Below, one piece after another: positions 15,093 through 22,016 of a stretch of 22,024 nt of DNA. Under the pieces are notes generated by a model that saw only the letters and a list, made by a program, of their open reading frames with translations, made no database searches and was not told the DNA's origin. Each line of letters opens with the position of its first letter. Position 1 is the first letter of the stretch. Source of the stretch: T1Sed10-7 sp047921175 (GTDB lineage Bacteria; Actinomycetota; Nitriliruptoria; Nitriliruptorales; Nitriliruptoraceae); assembly GCA_047921175.1 (NCBI GenBank), contig JBLRWQ010000051.1, positions 1 to 22,024 of the forward strand, written 5' to 3'. The position numbers and the translations under genes were made by a program.

Positions 15093-15136
15093 GACCTCAC
15101 CCGGCCAGGGAGCAACGTCCGCTGGCATCGAGGTGG
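15093..15136. repeat. Composite dispersed-repeat copy at the 3' end of the MBL gene
   Basis: The plus strand reads GACCTCACCCGG, then GGGAGCAACG (15108-15117), then TGGCATCGAGGTGG (15123-15136). The last two parts match the two elements found upstream of the patA-like gene. The first part plus GAGCAACG also occurs at 13122-13146, over the stop codon of the dynamin-like gene. The copy encodes the last residues of the MBL protein (HLDASGRCSLAG). Confidence 0.55.
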
Positions 15137-15975
15137 AGCTCCCCACGCTCGGCGAGCATCGTCACGGCCGCGGACAGCGAGGCGGCCGCGGCGGGCCAGA
15201 GAGCGCGGTCGACGTCGGCGTACAACCGGGCGACCAGCTCGTCGATCGTGGCCGGCCCGCTGCCGAGCGCATGGCGCAGCTGCGCCTCGCGGAACCGGCG
15301 GTGGGCGAGGTAGTAGGTCAGGACCGCCGTCGGCTCCTCGGACATCGACGGACCGTGCCCGGGGTGCAGCGCCGCCGGCCCGAGGTCCAGCACCCGACGC
15401 AGCGAGGCCAGGTAGGCCTCCAGGTCCCCGTCCGGGTGCGCCACGACGCTGGTCCCCCGACCGAGCACGTGGTCGCCGGTGAGCACCGCGCCGGACCCCA
15501 GGCGCAGCGCGACGTGGTCGCTCGTGTGCCCGGGGGTGTCGAGCACGGCCACCTCGACACCCGCGACGGCGATCCGCTCGCCGTCGTCCAGGGCCCGGTC
15601 GGCGCCGGTGAGCACCGGGACCCGTGCCAGGACCGGGCAGTCGTGGTGTGCGGCCCACGCCGCCGCCGCTTCGGCGTGATCGATGTGGTGGTGGGTCAGC
15701 ACGATGGCCCGGACCTCGGCGTCCAGGTCGGCGAGCACCGCACGGACCCGGTCGTGGTGGCCTGGGGTGGCCGGCCCGGGGTCGACGATCAGCGCCTCGC
15801 CGGTGCCCGCCACGCCCAGGACGTAGGTGTTCGTGCCGTCGAGCGTCATCGGCGACGGGTTCGGCGCGAGCACCCGGGTCACGCCGGGCTCGACCACCTC
15901 GACGTCGGCCATCGCCCCGAAGGCCGGCAGCGCCCAGGACGCGCGCGGGTCCGGTGGCGGGCTCGGCGCGGTCAT
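15097..15975 (-). CDS. Metallo-beta-lactamase-fold hydrolase (LACTB2-like)
   Basis: This 292-residue MBL-fold protein has a C-terminal winged-helix-like extension, as in LACTB2-type hydrolases, some of which are nucleases. Metal ligands are visible: THHHIDH at 94-100, His150 in LDTPGH, Asp168 in LTGDH and His207 in HPGHGPS. The N-terminal NPSPMTLDGTNTY is also typical. The real substrate is unknown; RNA, thioester or lactone are all possible in this superfamily. The ATG at 15975 overlaps the pheA stop (ATGA), so translation is probably coupled. The last 12 residues coincide with a dispersed-repeat copy, so the C-terminus may have been changed by insertion. Fold secure, function open. Confidence 0.88.
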   Translation of the reverse strand: MTAPSPPPDPRASWALPAFGAMADVEVVEPGVTRVLAPNPSPMTLDGTNTYVLGVAGTGEALIVDPGPATPGHHDRVRAVLADLDAEVRAIVLTHHHIDHAEAAAAWAAHHDCPVLARVPVLTGADRALDDGERIAVAGVEVAVLDTPGHTSDHVALRLGSGAVLTGDHVLGRGTSVVAHPDGDLEAYLASLRRVLDLGPAALHPGHGPSMSEEPTAVLTYYLAHRRFREAQLRHALGSGPATIDELVARLYADVDRALWPAAAASLSAAVTMLAERGELHLDASGRCSLAG

Positions 15976-16949
15976 CCCGACGCGGAGATGCGGCCGCGCC
16001 AGGCGGCCAGCCAGTCGGCGGCGTCGCGGTAGGCGGCGTCGTCGGCCTGGATGCGCTCGGCCTCGTCGGTGCGGCGCGCACCGGAGCGGCGGTAGGAGCC
16101 CAGCAGCTTGATGTCGCGGTGGGTGCGCTTGACGGCGGCGAGCGCGTCGCCGACCCGCTCGTCGGCGAGGTGGCCCTCGACGTCGAGGAAGAAGCAGTAC
16201 TCGCCGAGCTCGTCCTTGGTGGGCCGGGACTCGATCTTGGTCAGGTTCAGGTCGCGCTCGGCGAAGATCTCCAGCAGCTGCAGCAGCGCGCCCGGCTTGT
16301 TGGTGTCGATGAAGACGACCATCGAGGTCTTGTCCCAGCCGGTGGGGGCGGGCACCGCGGTGCCGACCAGCACGAACCGGGTCAGGTTGCGGGGGCTGTC
16401 GGCGATGTCGCGGGCCAGGATCTGCAGGCCGTAGCGCTCGGCGGCGAGCGGGTTCGCGATGGCCAGCTGCCCCGGGCCCCGCTCGGCGACCAGCTCGGCA
16501 GCCCGGGCAGTGGAGGCCACCGGGACCTGCTCGACCCCGGGGAAGGTGGTCGACAGCCAGCGACGGGTGGCCGCGAGCGCGACCGGGTGGGAGGTCACCT
16601 GCTCCACCGCATCGAGGCTCGTGCCGGCGACCGCGGCGGCGACGAGGGTGACCGGCAGCTCCAGCTCCCCGTGGATCAGCAGCGGGGTCTCGAAGGCCAG
16701 CGCGTCGAGCGTCGCGGTGACCGAACCCTCGAGCGTGTTCTCGATCGGGACGACCCCGCGACCGGCGCGCCCCTCCTCCACCGCGCGCAGCACCTCACCG
16801 ATGTCCCCGCACGCCAGCAGGGTCGCATCGTCGGTCGCGCCGGTGATCAGCCGCGCGGCGGTCTCCGTGAACGTGCCCGCCGGGCCCAGGAAGGCGACCA
16901 GGTCGCGGGTATCGAGGTGGTCGGTGGTCCGGTCGGCGGCGTCGGTCAC
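15972..16949 (-). CDS. pheA: Prephenate dehydratase
   Basis: PheA converts prephenate to phenylpyruvate in phenylalanine synthesis. The protein has 325 residues. The catalytic domain starts with FLGPAGTFTETAA (20-32), contains PIENTLEGSV (69-77) and ends with the essential TRF triad at 190-192. The ACT regulatory domain (about 208-285) has GALL at 220-223 and ESRP at 240-243, the phenylalanine-binding motifs, so feedback inhibition is expected. There is a roughly 40-residue charged extension after the ACT domain. No chorismate mutase domain is fused. The GTG at 16949 overlaps the stop of the DUF4446 gene by 4 nt, and its own stop overlaps the MBL start, indicating a tightly coupled operon. 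Confidence 0.96.
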   Translation of the reverse strand: MTDAADRTTDHLDTRDLVAFLGPAGTFTETAARLITGATDDATLLACGDIGEVLRAVEEGRAGRGVVPIENTLEGSVTATLDALAFETPLLIHGELELPVTLVAAAVAGTSLDAVEQVTSHPVALAATRRWLSTTFPGVEQVPVASTARAAELVAERGPGQLAIANPLAAERYGLQILARDIADSPRNLTRFVLVGTAVPAPTGWDKTSMVVFIDTNKPGALLQLLEIFAERDLNLTKIESRPTKDELGEYCFFLDVEGHLADERVGDALAAVKRTHRDIKLLGSYRRSGARRTDEAERIQADDAAYRDAADWLAAWRGRISASG

Positions 16950-17479
16950 GAGGCCCTCCGGCGTCGGCGGCCACCGGGGTTCGGTGCGGTGGCGGGCCGG
17001 CCGGCCATGGCGGCGTCGATGGCCTCGGCCTCCTCCAAGCTGAGGTTCTGGTCGCTCCTGCCCCCGACGACGCTCTTCGCGTAGGAGCGGGTCTCCGAGC
17101 GGCCGTTGATGGCGGAGATCACCGTGCCGTTGCCGCGCTCATCCAGCAGCGCGGCCGAGAACGACAGCGCCCCGCCCATGTCCTCGAAGGCGTCGTAACG
17201 CACCACGGCGACCTTGGACACGCTGCCGCGCAGCAGTTCCCGGAGTTCCTCGGCGCGGACATCGAGGTGGCGGACGTCCCGATCGATGGCGGCCAGCAGC
17301 TCCCGCTGCTCCGCGACGACCTCGAGCAGGTCCCGCTCCGCCCCGGCGAAGGCGCGCCTCTGGGCTCGTCGAAGGACCCGGATGCGCAGGGCCAGGATGA
17401 CCGCGACGATGGCGAGGACGCCTGCGAGCGAGGTCGCGATGACGGCCAGCAGGGCAACGAGTTGGGCGTCGAGTTCCAC
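16946..17479 (-). CDS. DUF4446 family membrane protein
   Basis: This 177-residue protein has one N-terminal membrane helix (about 6-30, LVALLAVIATSLAGVLAIVAV), a short charged coiled coil (about 31-75) and the DUF4446 core: VSKVAVVRYDAFEDMGG, then LSFSAALLDERGNG and INGRSETRSYAK. The tail is arginine-rich. Function is unknown for the family. The GTG at 17479 is preferred because AAGGA lies 6 nt upstream and the membrane helix follows directly. An ATG 14 codons upstream (17521) has no spaced binding site and overlaps a likely -10 box. It is the first gene of the coupled run to pheA and the MBL hydrolase. A GACATCGAGGTGGC motif lies within the coding sequence at 17258-17271, which may be chance. 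Confidence 0.87.
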   Translation of the reverse strand: MELDAQLVALLAVIATSLAGVLAIVAVILALRIRVLRRAQRRAFAGAERDLLEVVAEQRELLAAIDRDVRHLDVRAEELRELLRGSVSKVAVVRYDAFEDMGGALSFSAALLDERGNGTVISAINGRSETRSYAKSVVGGRSDQNLSLEEAEAIDAAMAGRPATAPNPGGRRRRRAS

Positions 17480-17519
17480 CGTGGTTCCTTCGAGCGGCCG
17501 GATACCCCGGCGGTCGTCC

Positions 17520-17525
17520 ATCCTA
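17520..17525 (-). promoter_or_regulatory. Candidate -10 box of the DUF4446-pheA operon
   Basis: The minus strand reads TAGGAT 41 nt before the GTG at 17479, a good TANNNT match in very GC-rich surroundings. No -35 is recognisable at 17-18 nt. Confidence 0.4.
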
Positions 17526-17658
17526 CCGAGCCGGGCCCCCGATCCGGCGGCGCAGGAGCGGCGTCTCGAGCGCCAAGGGGCGTGTTCCAGCCACGATCCC
17601 GACATCCTTACTGAGCGCTGTGCGCACGTATGGTTGCGGGGGATCGGCCCGTGGCGCT

Positions 17659-17674
17659 TGTGACGCGCATCACG
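17659..17674 (+). promoter_or_regulatory. CRP/GlxR-type operator candidate
   Basis: TGTGA-CGCGCA-TCACG matches the TGTGA-N6-TCACA consensus at 9 of 10 fixed positions. It lies about 160 nt before the DUF4397 start and downstream of a possible TATGGT box, so it could repress or activate depending on the true start site. Confidence 0.5.
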
Positions 17675-17835
17675 AGCGACGCGGAACGGCCGAGGGAGCC
17701 CGTTCCTGCACGGATCAGCCGCTTCGGCGGCCTTCAGGCTTCGGTTTGGAGCCCTCCGTCACACGATCCGGACCGACCGACACCTGCGAACACCGACCGT
17801 CCCCGCCACCCCTACTGTTCGCGGAGGAACCAACC

Positions 17836-18714
17836 ATGAAGAAGAAGCTGTACGCGGCCATCGCGGCCGCCGCGCTCGCGGTCATCCCCGCGACCGCCGC
17901 CCTGGCCGACGGCCACCTGGGCTCGCTGTCAGTCATCACCGAGACCGTGTCGACTGGCACCGAGGGTGTCGAGGTCGTTGCGGTCCACGGCGTTCCCCCG
18001 GAGACCTTCGCTTCGCTCGGCGTCGACTCCACCGCCGTTGACATCTACGTGAACGGCGACCTGCTCCTTGACGGCGTCGAGTTCGGCGACTCGGCTGTGA
18101 CGTCGGATCTGCCGAACGCTGACTACACGGTGGACATCCGCGTCGCGGGTGCTGAGGCGGACAGCGACCCTCTGCTCACGCTCGGGCCCGCACCGCTCGC
18201 CGACGGCAGCTTCTCCGTCGTTGCACATCTCGACACTGATGGCGCTCCGGTCCTGAACGCCTACGGGAACACCACGGATGAGGGCGCTGGCATCCAGCCC
18301 TTCCACACCGCCAACTTCGGTGCGGTCGACATCCTGGCTGGTGGCGCTGCCGCGCTCGAGGGCGTCGAGAACGGCGATACTGCGTTCATCGCTACCGGTG
18401 CGGTTACCGTTGAAGGTGTCGGTATCGCTGTCGCCGGTGAGTCCGAGGCCGCCCTCTCGCTGGGCGACGTCGCCGTCCCCGAGGACACCGTTGTTCTCGC
18501 CTACGCGGTCGGCCAGCTGCCAGTCGCCGACGACGACGCCGCTGACGTCGAGGCTGACGACGAGGCTGACGAGGAGATGGAGCAGCCGACCGAGGTTGAC
18601 TCCGGCACCGGTGGCCTGCTCGACGCTGGCCTTCCGATGTGGGTCGCCGCCCTGATGGTGCTCGGCGCCCTGGGCATCGCCGCTCCGGCCGTCGCCGCGA
18701 GCCGTCGCAGCTGA
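17836..18714 (+). CDS. Secreted DUF4397-domain surface protein with C-terminal membrane anchor or sorting signal
   Basis: This 292-residue protein has a signal peptide MKKKLYAAIAAAALAVIPAT with likely cleavage after ALA (residue 24). A DUF4397-type beta-rich region follows, containing VEVVAVHGVPPE, VDIYVNGDLL, ANFGAVDILAGG and VLAYAVGQ. A strongly acidic stalk of alternating Ala/Asp/Glu (about 232-250) comes next, then PTEVDSGTGGLLDAG, a hydrophobic helix and the tail AASRRS. The end has the three-part form of a cell-wall sorting signal but no LPXTG. GGAGGA lies 7 nt before the ATG. Codons use GCT, GTT and GGT more than the neighbours do, which suggests high expression or a different origin. 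Two sortase genes follow on the same strand after a terminator. DUF4397 itself has no known reaction. Confidence 0.88.
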   Translation: MKKKLYAAIAAAALAVIPATAALADGHLGSLSVITETVSTGTEGVEVVAVHGVPPETFASLGVDSTAVDIYVNGDLLLDGVEFGDSAVTSDLPNADYTVDIRVAGAEADSDPLLTLGPAPLADGSFSVVAHLDTDGAPVLNAYGNTTDEGAGIQPFHTANFGAVDILAGGAAALEGVENGDTAFIATGAVTVEGVGIAVAGESEAALSLGDVAVPEDTVVLAYAVGQLPVADDDAADVEADDEADEEMEQPTEVDSGTGGLLDAGLPMWVAALMVLGALGIAAPAVAASRRS

Positions 18715-18730
18715 CACCACCACGCATCAC

Positions 18731-18758
18731 GCAGAGGGGGCCTTCGGGCTCCCTCTGC
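18731..18758 (+). terminator. Terminator of the DUF4397 gene
   Basis: GCAGAGGGGGCC and GGCTCCCTCTGC form a 12-bp stem (one G-T wobble) closed by a C-TTCG-G tetraloop, 16 nt after the stop. The following CTCGTTCCG is a poor U-tract. Confidence 0.8.
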
Positions 18759-18900
18759 TCGTTCCGCGTCAGAACGCACCACGTATCCACCTCAACCACC
18801 GAACCCCCGACAGCACCGGCGCCGAACGACGGCTGACAGGCTGAACGACGCACCGCCAAGCCCGAAGCTCGACGCATCCGCACGCCCCGAGGAGCCCCCG

Positions 18901-19599
18901 ATGGAACGGCTGTCCTTCGCGTCCGCCGCGATCGGCGCGGTCCTGCTGCTGGGTGCGCCGCTCGGGTGGCAGCTCTCCCAGCCGGAGAGCAGCGTCGGCG
19001 AGGTCCCGACCTCCTCGTCGGTCTCCGAGGAGGCACTCGAGACGCAGGCGACCGAGCCCGACCCGGCTCCCCAGGTGGCCACCGACGACCTCGAGAGGTC
19101 CGACGAGGCCACCTCGACGTCCGAGGCACCCCAGCCGCCACCTCCGCCGGCCCCACCGAGCGCACTGCGCCTCCCGTCGCTCGGCGTGGATGCTCCCGTC
19201 GTCGACGTCGGGCTCGAGGACGACGGCGGGATGGAGATCCCCGAGGACATCTCGACCGTCGGCTGGTACGAGCTTGGCGTCACACCCGGATCAGCCAGCG
19301 GGACCGCGGTCATCTCCGGGCACGTCGACTCGCACATCCAGGGTCGCGGCGCGTTCTGGGACCTTCGCCGGATGGACGTCGACGACATCGTCGAGGTGGA
19401 GCATGCAGACGGGACCACCAGCGAGTGGCGTGTCGTCGCCCGCCGCACCTACCCGAAGGAGGAGCTGCCGATCGCGGACATCTTCACCCGCTTCGGGGAG
19501 CCGCGTCTCGTCCTGATCACCTGCGACGGCGACTTCGACCGGTCACAGCGCCGCTACGCCGACAACGTCGTCGTCTACACCGTGCCGGTGGATGCCTGA
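18901..19599 (+). CDS. Sortase, class F type (first of tandem pair)
   Basis: This is a cell-surface transpeptidase of 232 residues. It has an N-terminal membrane anchor (about 6-26), a Ser/Thr/Glu/Pro linker to residue 87 and the sortase beta-barrel from LRLPSLGVDAPVV onward. Catalytic residues are His141 (ISGHVDS), Cys208 (LITCDGDFD) and Arg218 (RRYADNVVV). LVLITC-xG-xFD and YxDNVVV are typical of actinobacterial class F sortases. The ATG has GAGGAG 6 nt upstream. The gene lies 187 nt after the DUF4397 gene, whose terminator sits between them, so it may be separately expressed. The neighbouring DUF4397 protein is the obvious candidate substrate, though this is inferred from position only. 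Confidence 0.92.
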   Translation: MERLSFASAAIGAVLLLGAPLGWQLSQPESSVGEVPTSSSVSEEALETQATEPDPAPQVATDDLERSDEATSTSEAPQPPPPPAPPSALRLPSLGVDAPVVDVGLEDDGGMEIPEDISTVGWYELGVTPGSASGTAVISGHVDSHIQGRGAFWDLRRMDVDDIVEVEHADGTTSEWRVVARRTYPKEELPIADIFTRFGEPRLVLITCDGDFDRSQRRYADNVVVYTVPVDA

Positions 19600-19619
19600 C
19601 CGCAGCGCGCTCCCCCGGC

Positions 19620-19625
19620 TACGCT
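19620..19625 (+). promoter_or_regulatory. Candidate -10 box of the second sortase gene
   Basis: TACGCT lies 27 nt before the TTG start, in the 53-nt gap between the two sortase genes; the same hexamer is found before metF. No -35 is visible, and read-through from the first sortase gene is equally possible. Confidence 0.3.
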
Positions 19626-19652
19626 CCCGCTCGCTCCCAGGGAGGACGGTCG

Positions 19653-20360
19653 TTGCCGCGGATCGCGTGGATCTCAGCCCTCGCGGGCCTGGTCCTGCTG
19701 CTCGCCGCGCCCGTCGCCTGGAGCCTCTCCCAGCCGGGTGCCGGCAACCTCGAGGTGATCGCGGCACCGTTGCCCGAGCCGGAACCGCTGCCGGAGCCGG
19801 AACCAGAACCCGCGCCGGAACCGGAACCCGCGCCCGAACCCCAGCTCGAGCCTGAGCCAGAACCGGAGCCGGAGCCCGAACCCGTTGCCGACCCGGTGGG
19901 CATCAGCCTCCCCCGCCTGGGCGTCAACGCGCCGCTGGATGCGGTCGGGCTGGAGCCGGACGGCTCCATGGAGATCCCCCACGACATCCAGCGGATCGGC
20001 TGGTACTCGCTCGGCGTCGCCCCCGGCGCGCCGACCGGGACCGCCGTGCTCAGCGGCCACGTCGACAGCCGCGAGCAGGGCCGCGGCGCTCTGTGGGCGC
20101 TGCGGACCATGGAGCCCGGCGACGAGGTCACGGTCGCGCACGCGGACGGCACCAGCTCGGTCTGGCGTGTGGACCTGACGACCTCCTACCTCAAGGAACA
20201 GCTGCCGATCGGCGACATCTTCACCCGGTTCGGGGATCCGCAGCTCGTGCTGATCACCTGCGGCGGCGACTTCGACCGCAGCCGACGGCGCTACTCCCAC
20301 AACATCGTCGTGTACGCCTCGCCCGTCGAGGTGGACGAGGAGCAGGTCGCCTCGAGCTGA
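19653..20360 (+). CDS. Sortase, class F type (second of tandem pair, TTG start)
   Basis: A 235-residue paralogue of the preceding gene, with the same plan: membrane anchor (about 5-26, ending SLSQP as in the first copy), linker and catalytic domain. Active-site residues are His136 (LSGHVDS), Cys203 (LITCGGDFD) and Arg213 (RRYSHNIVV). The linker is a Pro-Glu repeat (residues 41-77) instead of the Ser/Thr-rich linker of copy one, so the catalytic domain may stand on a stiff stalk. The TTG at 19653 is chosen because GGGAGG lies exactly 7 nt upstream and the membrane helix then begins at residue 5; no ATG or GTG fits as well. The pair clearly arose by tandem duplication and has since diverged, mainly in the linker. 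Confidence 0.9.
   Translation: MPRIAWISALAGLVLLLAAPVAWSLSQPGAGNLEVIAAPLPEPEPLPEPEPEPAPEPEPAPEPQLEPEPEPEPEPEPVADPVGISLPRLGVNAPLDAVGLEPDGSMEIPHDIQRIGWYSLGVAPGAPTGTAVLSGHVDSREQGRGALWALRTMEPGDEVTVAHADGTSSVWRVDLTTSYLKEQLPIGDIFTRFGDPQLVLITCGGDFDRSRRRYSHNIVVYASPVEVDEEQVASS
19773..19883 (+). repeat. Pro-Glu codon repeat in the sortase stalk
   Basis: About 37 codons read as alternating Pro and Glu with occasional Ala, Leu or Gln (PEPEPLPEPE, EPAPEPEPAPEP). The DNA is a degenerate CCGGAACC-type hexamer repeat, likely prone to length change. Confidence 0.85.
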
Positions 20361-20411
20361 GGCCGCCCGCCGCCGCGCGACACGGGGACCGAGCGGCACG
20401 GAACGGCCCGG

Positions 20412-22016
20412 TCAACCGACGGGGGCCTGCGTCCACGTGCCGTCGACCAGCCGCCACCTCGACGTCGGGTTGGCGTCTCGGAGTGGTTCCGGTAGCAGCG
20501 CCTGCGGGGCGTTCTGGTAGGCGACCGGCCGGACGAAGCGTGCGATCGCGGCGGTCCCCACCGAGGTATCGCGCGCCGAGGTGGAGGCCGGGTAGGGACC
20601 GCCGTGGTGCATCGCGTGGGTGACGGCCACCCCGGTCGGCACCTGGTTCCACACCACCCGGCCGGCCCGGTGGGTGAGCGCGTCCACCAGGTCCGCGAGG
20701 TCGGCCACCTCGGCATCGGTGGCGTGGATGGAGGCCGTCAACGACCCGTCGAGGGTGGGCACCAGCGCGGTCATCGCCTCGAGCGACGGCACGCGCACGA
20801 CGATCGCGGCCGGCCCGAAGCACTCCTCGTGCAGGCTCGGCGTCGCGGCGAAGGTGGCGGCATCGGTGACCAGGATCGTCGGGGCTGCCCACGCGCCAGC
20901 CGTGGCCAGCGTGGCGGGGTCGCTCACCGTGCCGCCGGCCGCCACCTCGACGCCAGCCAGCCCGGTGACCTCCGCCAGCCGCCCGGCGAGCCCGTCGGCG
21001 ATGCCGAGGTTGAGCAGCGGGCCTGGCTCGACCGCACCGGCGGCGTCCGCCACGGCCCGTTCGAACCGTCGACCGGCGTCGGAGTCCGGCACGAACACGA
21101 GCCCCGGCTTGGTACAGAACTGGCCCGTCCCGAGGGTGATGGAGCCGACCAGTTCGGTCGCCAGGGCCTCGCCCCGCTCGGCGATAGCGGCCTCGGTCAC
21201 GACCTGCGGGTTGAGGCTGCCCATCTCCGCGTAGACCGGGATCGGGACCTCCCGCTGGGCAGCGAGGTCGTACAGCGCCCGACCGACGGCCTCGGAGCCG
21301 GTGAAGCCGACCGCGGCCAGCCCCGGCGCGGCGACCAGCGCCCGGGACACGGCCGGGTCGCGACCGTGCAGCAGGGCGAAGGTGCCGGCCGGCAGCCCGA
21401 CCGCAGCGACCGCCTCGACGATGACCTGACCCGCCAGCTGCGAGGTGGCCGGATGGGACGGGTGCGCCTTGGCGAGCACGGGGCACCCGGCCGCAAGCGC
21501 GGACGCGGTGTCCCCGCCCGGCACGGAGAAGGCCAGCGGGAAGTTGCTGGCCCCGAACACCGCCACCGGCCCGAGCGGGACCTGCATGCGGCGCAGGTCG
21601 GGGCGCGGCGGGGTGCGGTCCCCGTCGGCGGGGTCGATGCGCAGGTCCAGGTGCGAGCCGGTGCGGGCCACCTCGGCGAAGGCGCGTAGCTGCCCGCAGG
21701 TCCGGCCGCGCTCGCCGGTGATGCGCACCGCCCCGAGCCCGGTCTCCCGGACCGCGGTGTCGACGAGCGTGTCCCCCAGCGCCTCGAGCCCGTCCGCGAT
21801 CGCCTCGAGCAACCGCGCCAACGCCGTCCCATCGGTGCGCCGCAGCGTCGGGAACGCGGCGCGCGCGGCGGCGATCGCCACGGCCACCTCGGTGTCGGTG
21901 GCGTCGGGGAAAGCGGGCCCGAACGCCGCACCGGTCCGTGGGTCCACCGAGCGCGTGGTGGTCGTCCCGTCGGCGCGGTGCTGGCCGTCGATGAGGTTGG
22001 CGGCGAGAAGCGGCAT
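20412..22016 (-). CDS. NAD(P)-dependent aldehyde dehydrogenase, alpha-ketoglutarate semialdehyde (2,5-dioxovalerate) type
   Basis: The 534-residue protein belongs to the ALDH subgroup that oxidises 2,5-dioxopentanoate to 2-oxoglutarate in pentose, sugar-acid or hydroxyproline breakdown. FGASNFPLAFSVPGGDT at 154-170 holds Asn158 of the oxyanion hole, AKAHPSHP at 182-189 the cofactor-binding Lys183, VGFTGSEAVG at 236-245 the nucleotide loop, YAEMGSLNPQ at 262-271 the general base Glu264, and GTGQFCTKPGL at 297-307 the nucleophile Cys301. These sequences are typical of the KGSADH group rather than betaine-aldehyde or succinate-semialdehyde enzymes. The ATG at 22016 gives a family-like N-terminus, but only 8 nt of upstream sequence are available, so a start further upstream cannot be excluded. 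No other catabolic gene of such a pathway is in view. It is convergent with the second sortase gene. Confidence 0.9.
   Translation of the reverse strand: MPLLAANLIDGQHRADGTTTTRSVDPRTGAAFGPAFPDATDTEVAVAIAAARAAFPTLRRTDGTALARLLEAIADGLEALGDTLVDTAVRETGLGAVRITGERGRTCGQLRAFAEVARTGSHLDLRIDPADGDRTPPRPDLRRMQVPLGPVAVFGASNFPLAFSVPGGDTASALAAGCPVLAKAHPSHPATSQLAGQVIVEAVAAVGLPAGTFALLHGRDPAVSRALVAAPGLAAVGFTGSEAVGRALYDLAAQREVPIPVYAEMGSLNPQVVTEAAIAERGEALATELVGSITLGTGQFCTKPGLVFVPDSDAGRRFERAVADAAGAVEPGPLLNLGIADGLAGRLAEVTGLAGVEVAAGGTVSDPATLATAGAWAAPTILVTDAATFAATPSLHEECFGPAAIVVRVPSLEAMTALVPTLDGSLTASIHATDAEVADLADLVDALTHRAGRVVWNQVPTGVAVTHAMHHGGPYPASTSARDTSVGTAAIARFVRPVAYQNAPQALLPEPLRDANPTSRWRLVDGTWTQAPVG

Larger units (their letters stand above)
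17480..17835. other. Divergent intergenic region before the DUF4397 gene
   Basis: The 356-nt spacer lies between the operon on the left and the surface-protein gene on the right. It contains the TAGGAT box (minus), a possible TATGGT box at 17629-17634 (plus), a CRP-like palindrome at 17659-17674, and small hairpins GAACGG/CCCGTTC near 17683 and GCCGC-TTCG-GCGGC near 17720. A 69-codon open frame (17630-17839) overlaps the DUF4397 start, but it lacks a binding site and any recognisable protein character. Confidence 0.55.

Noticed and set aside
17630..17839. A 69-codon plus-strand frame whose TGA overlaps the DUF4397 ATG
   Set aside because: The ATGA-like overlap is suggestive, but there is no binding site, the composition is Pro/Arg/Ser-rich without structure, and its ATG lies inside the TATGGT promoter-like hexamer.
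18580..18714. A canonical LPXTG sorting signal in the DUF4397 protein
   Set aside because: No LPXTG, LAXTG or NPXTG is present; only an LP before the membrane helix, so the canonical motif is not claimed.
19619..20152. Antisense frame encoding a long Gly-Ser repeat across the second sortase gene
   Set aside because: It is the reverse complement of the Pro-Glu codon repeat and has no independent start signal.
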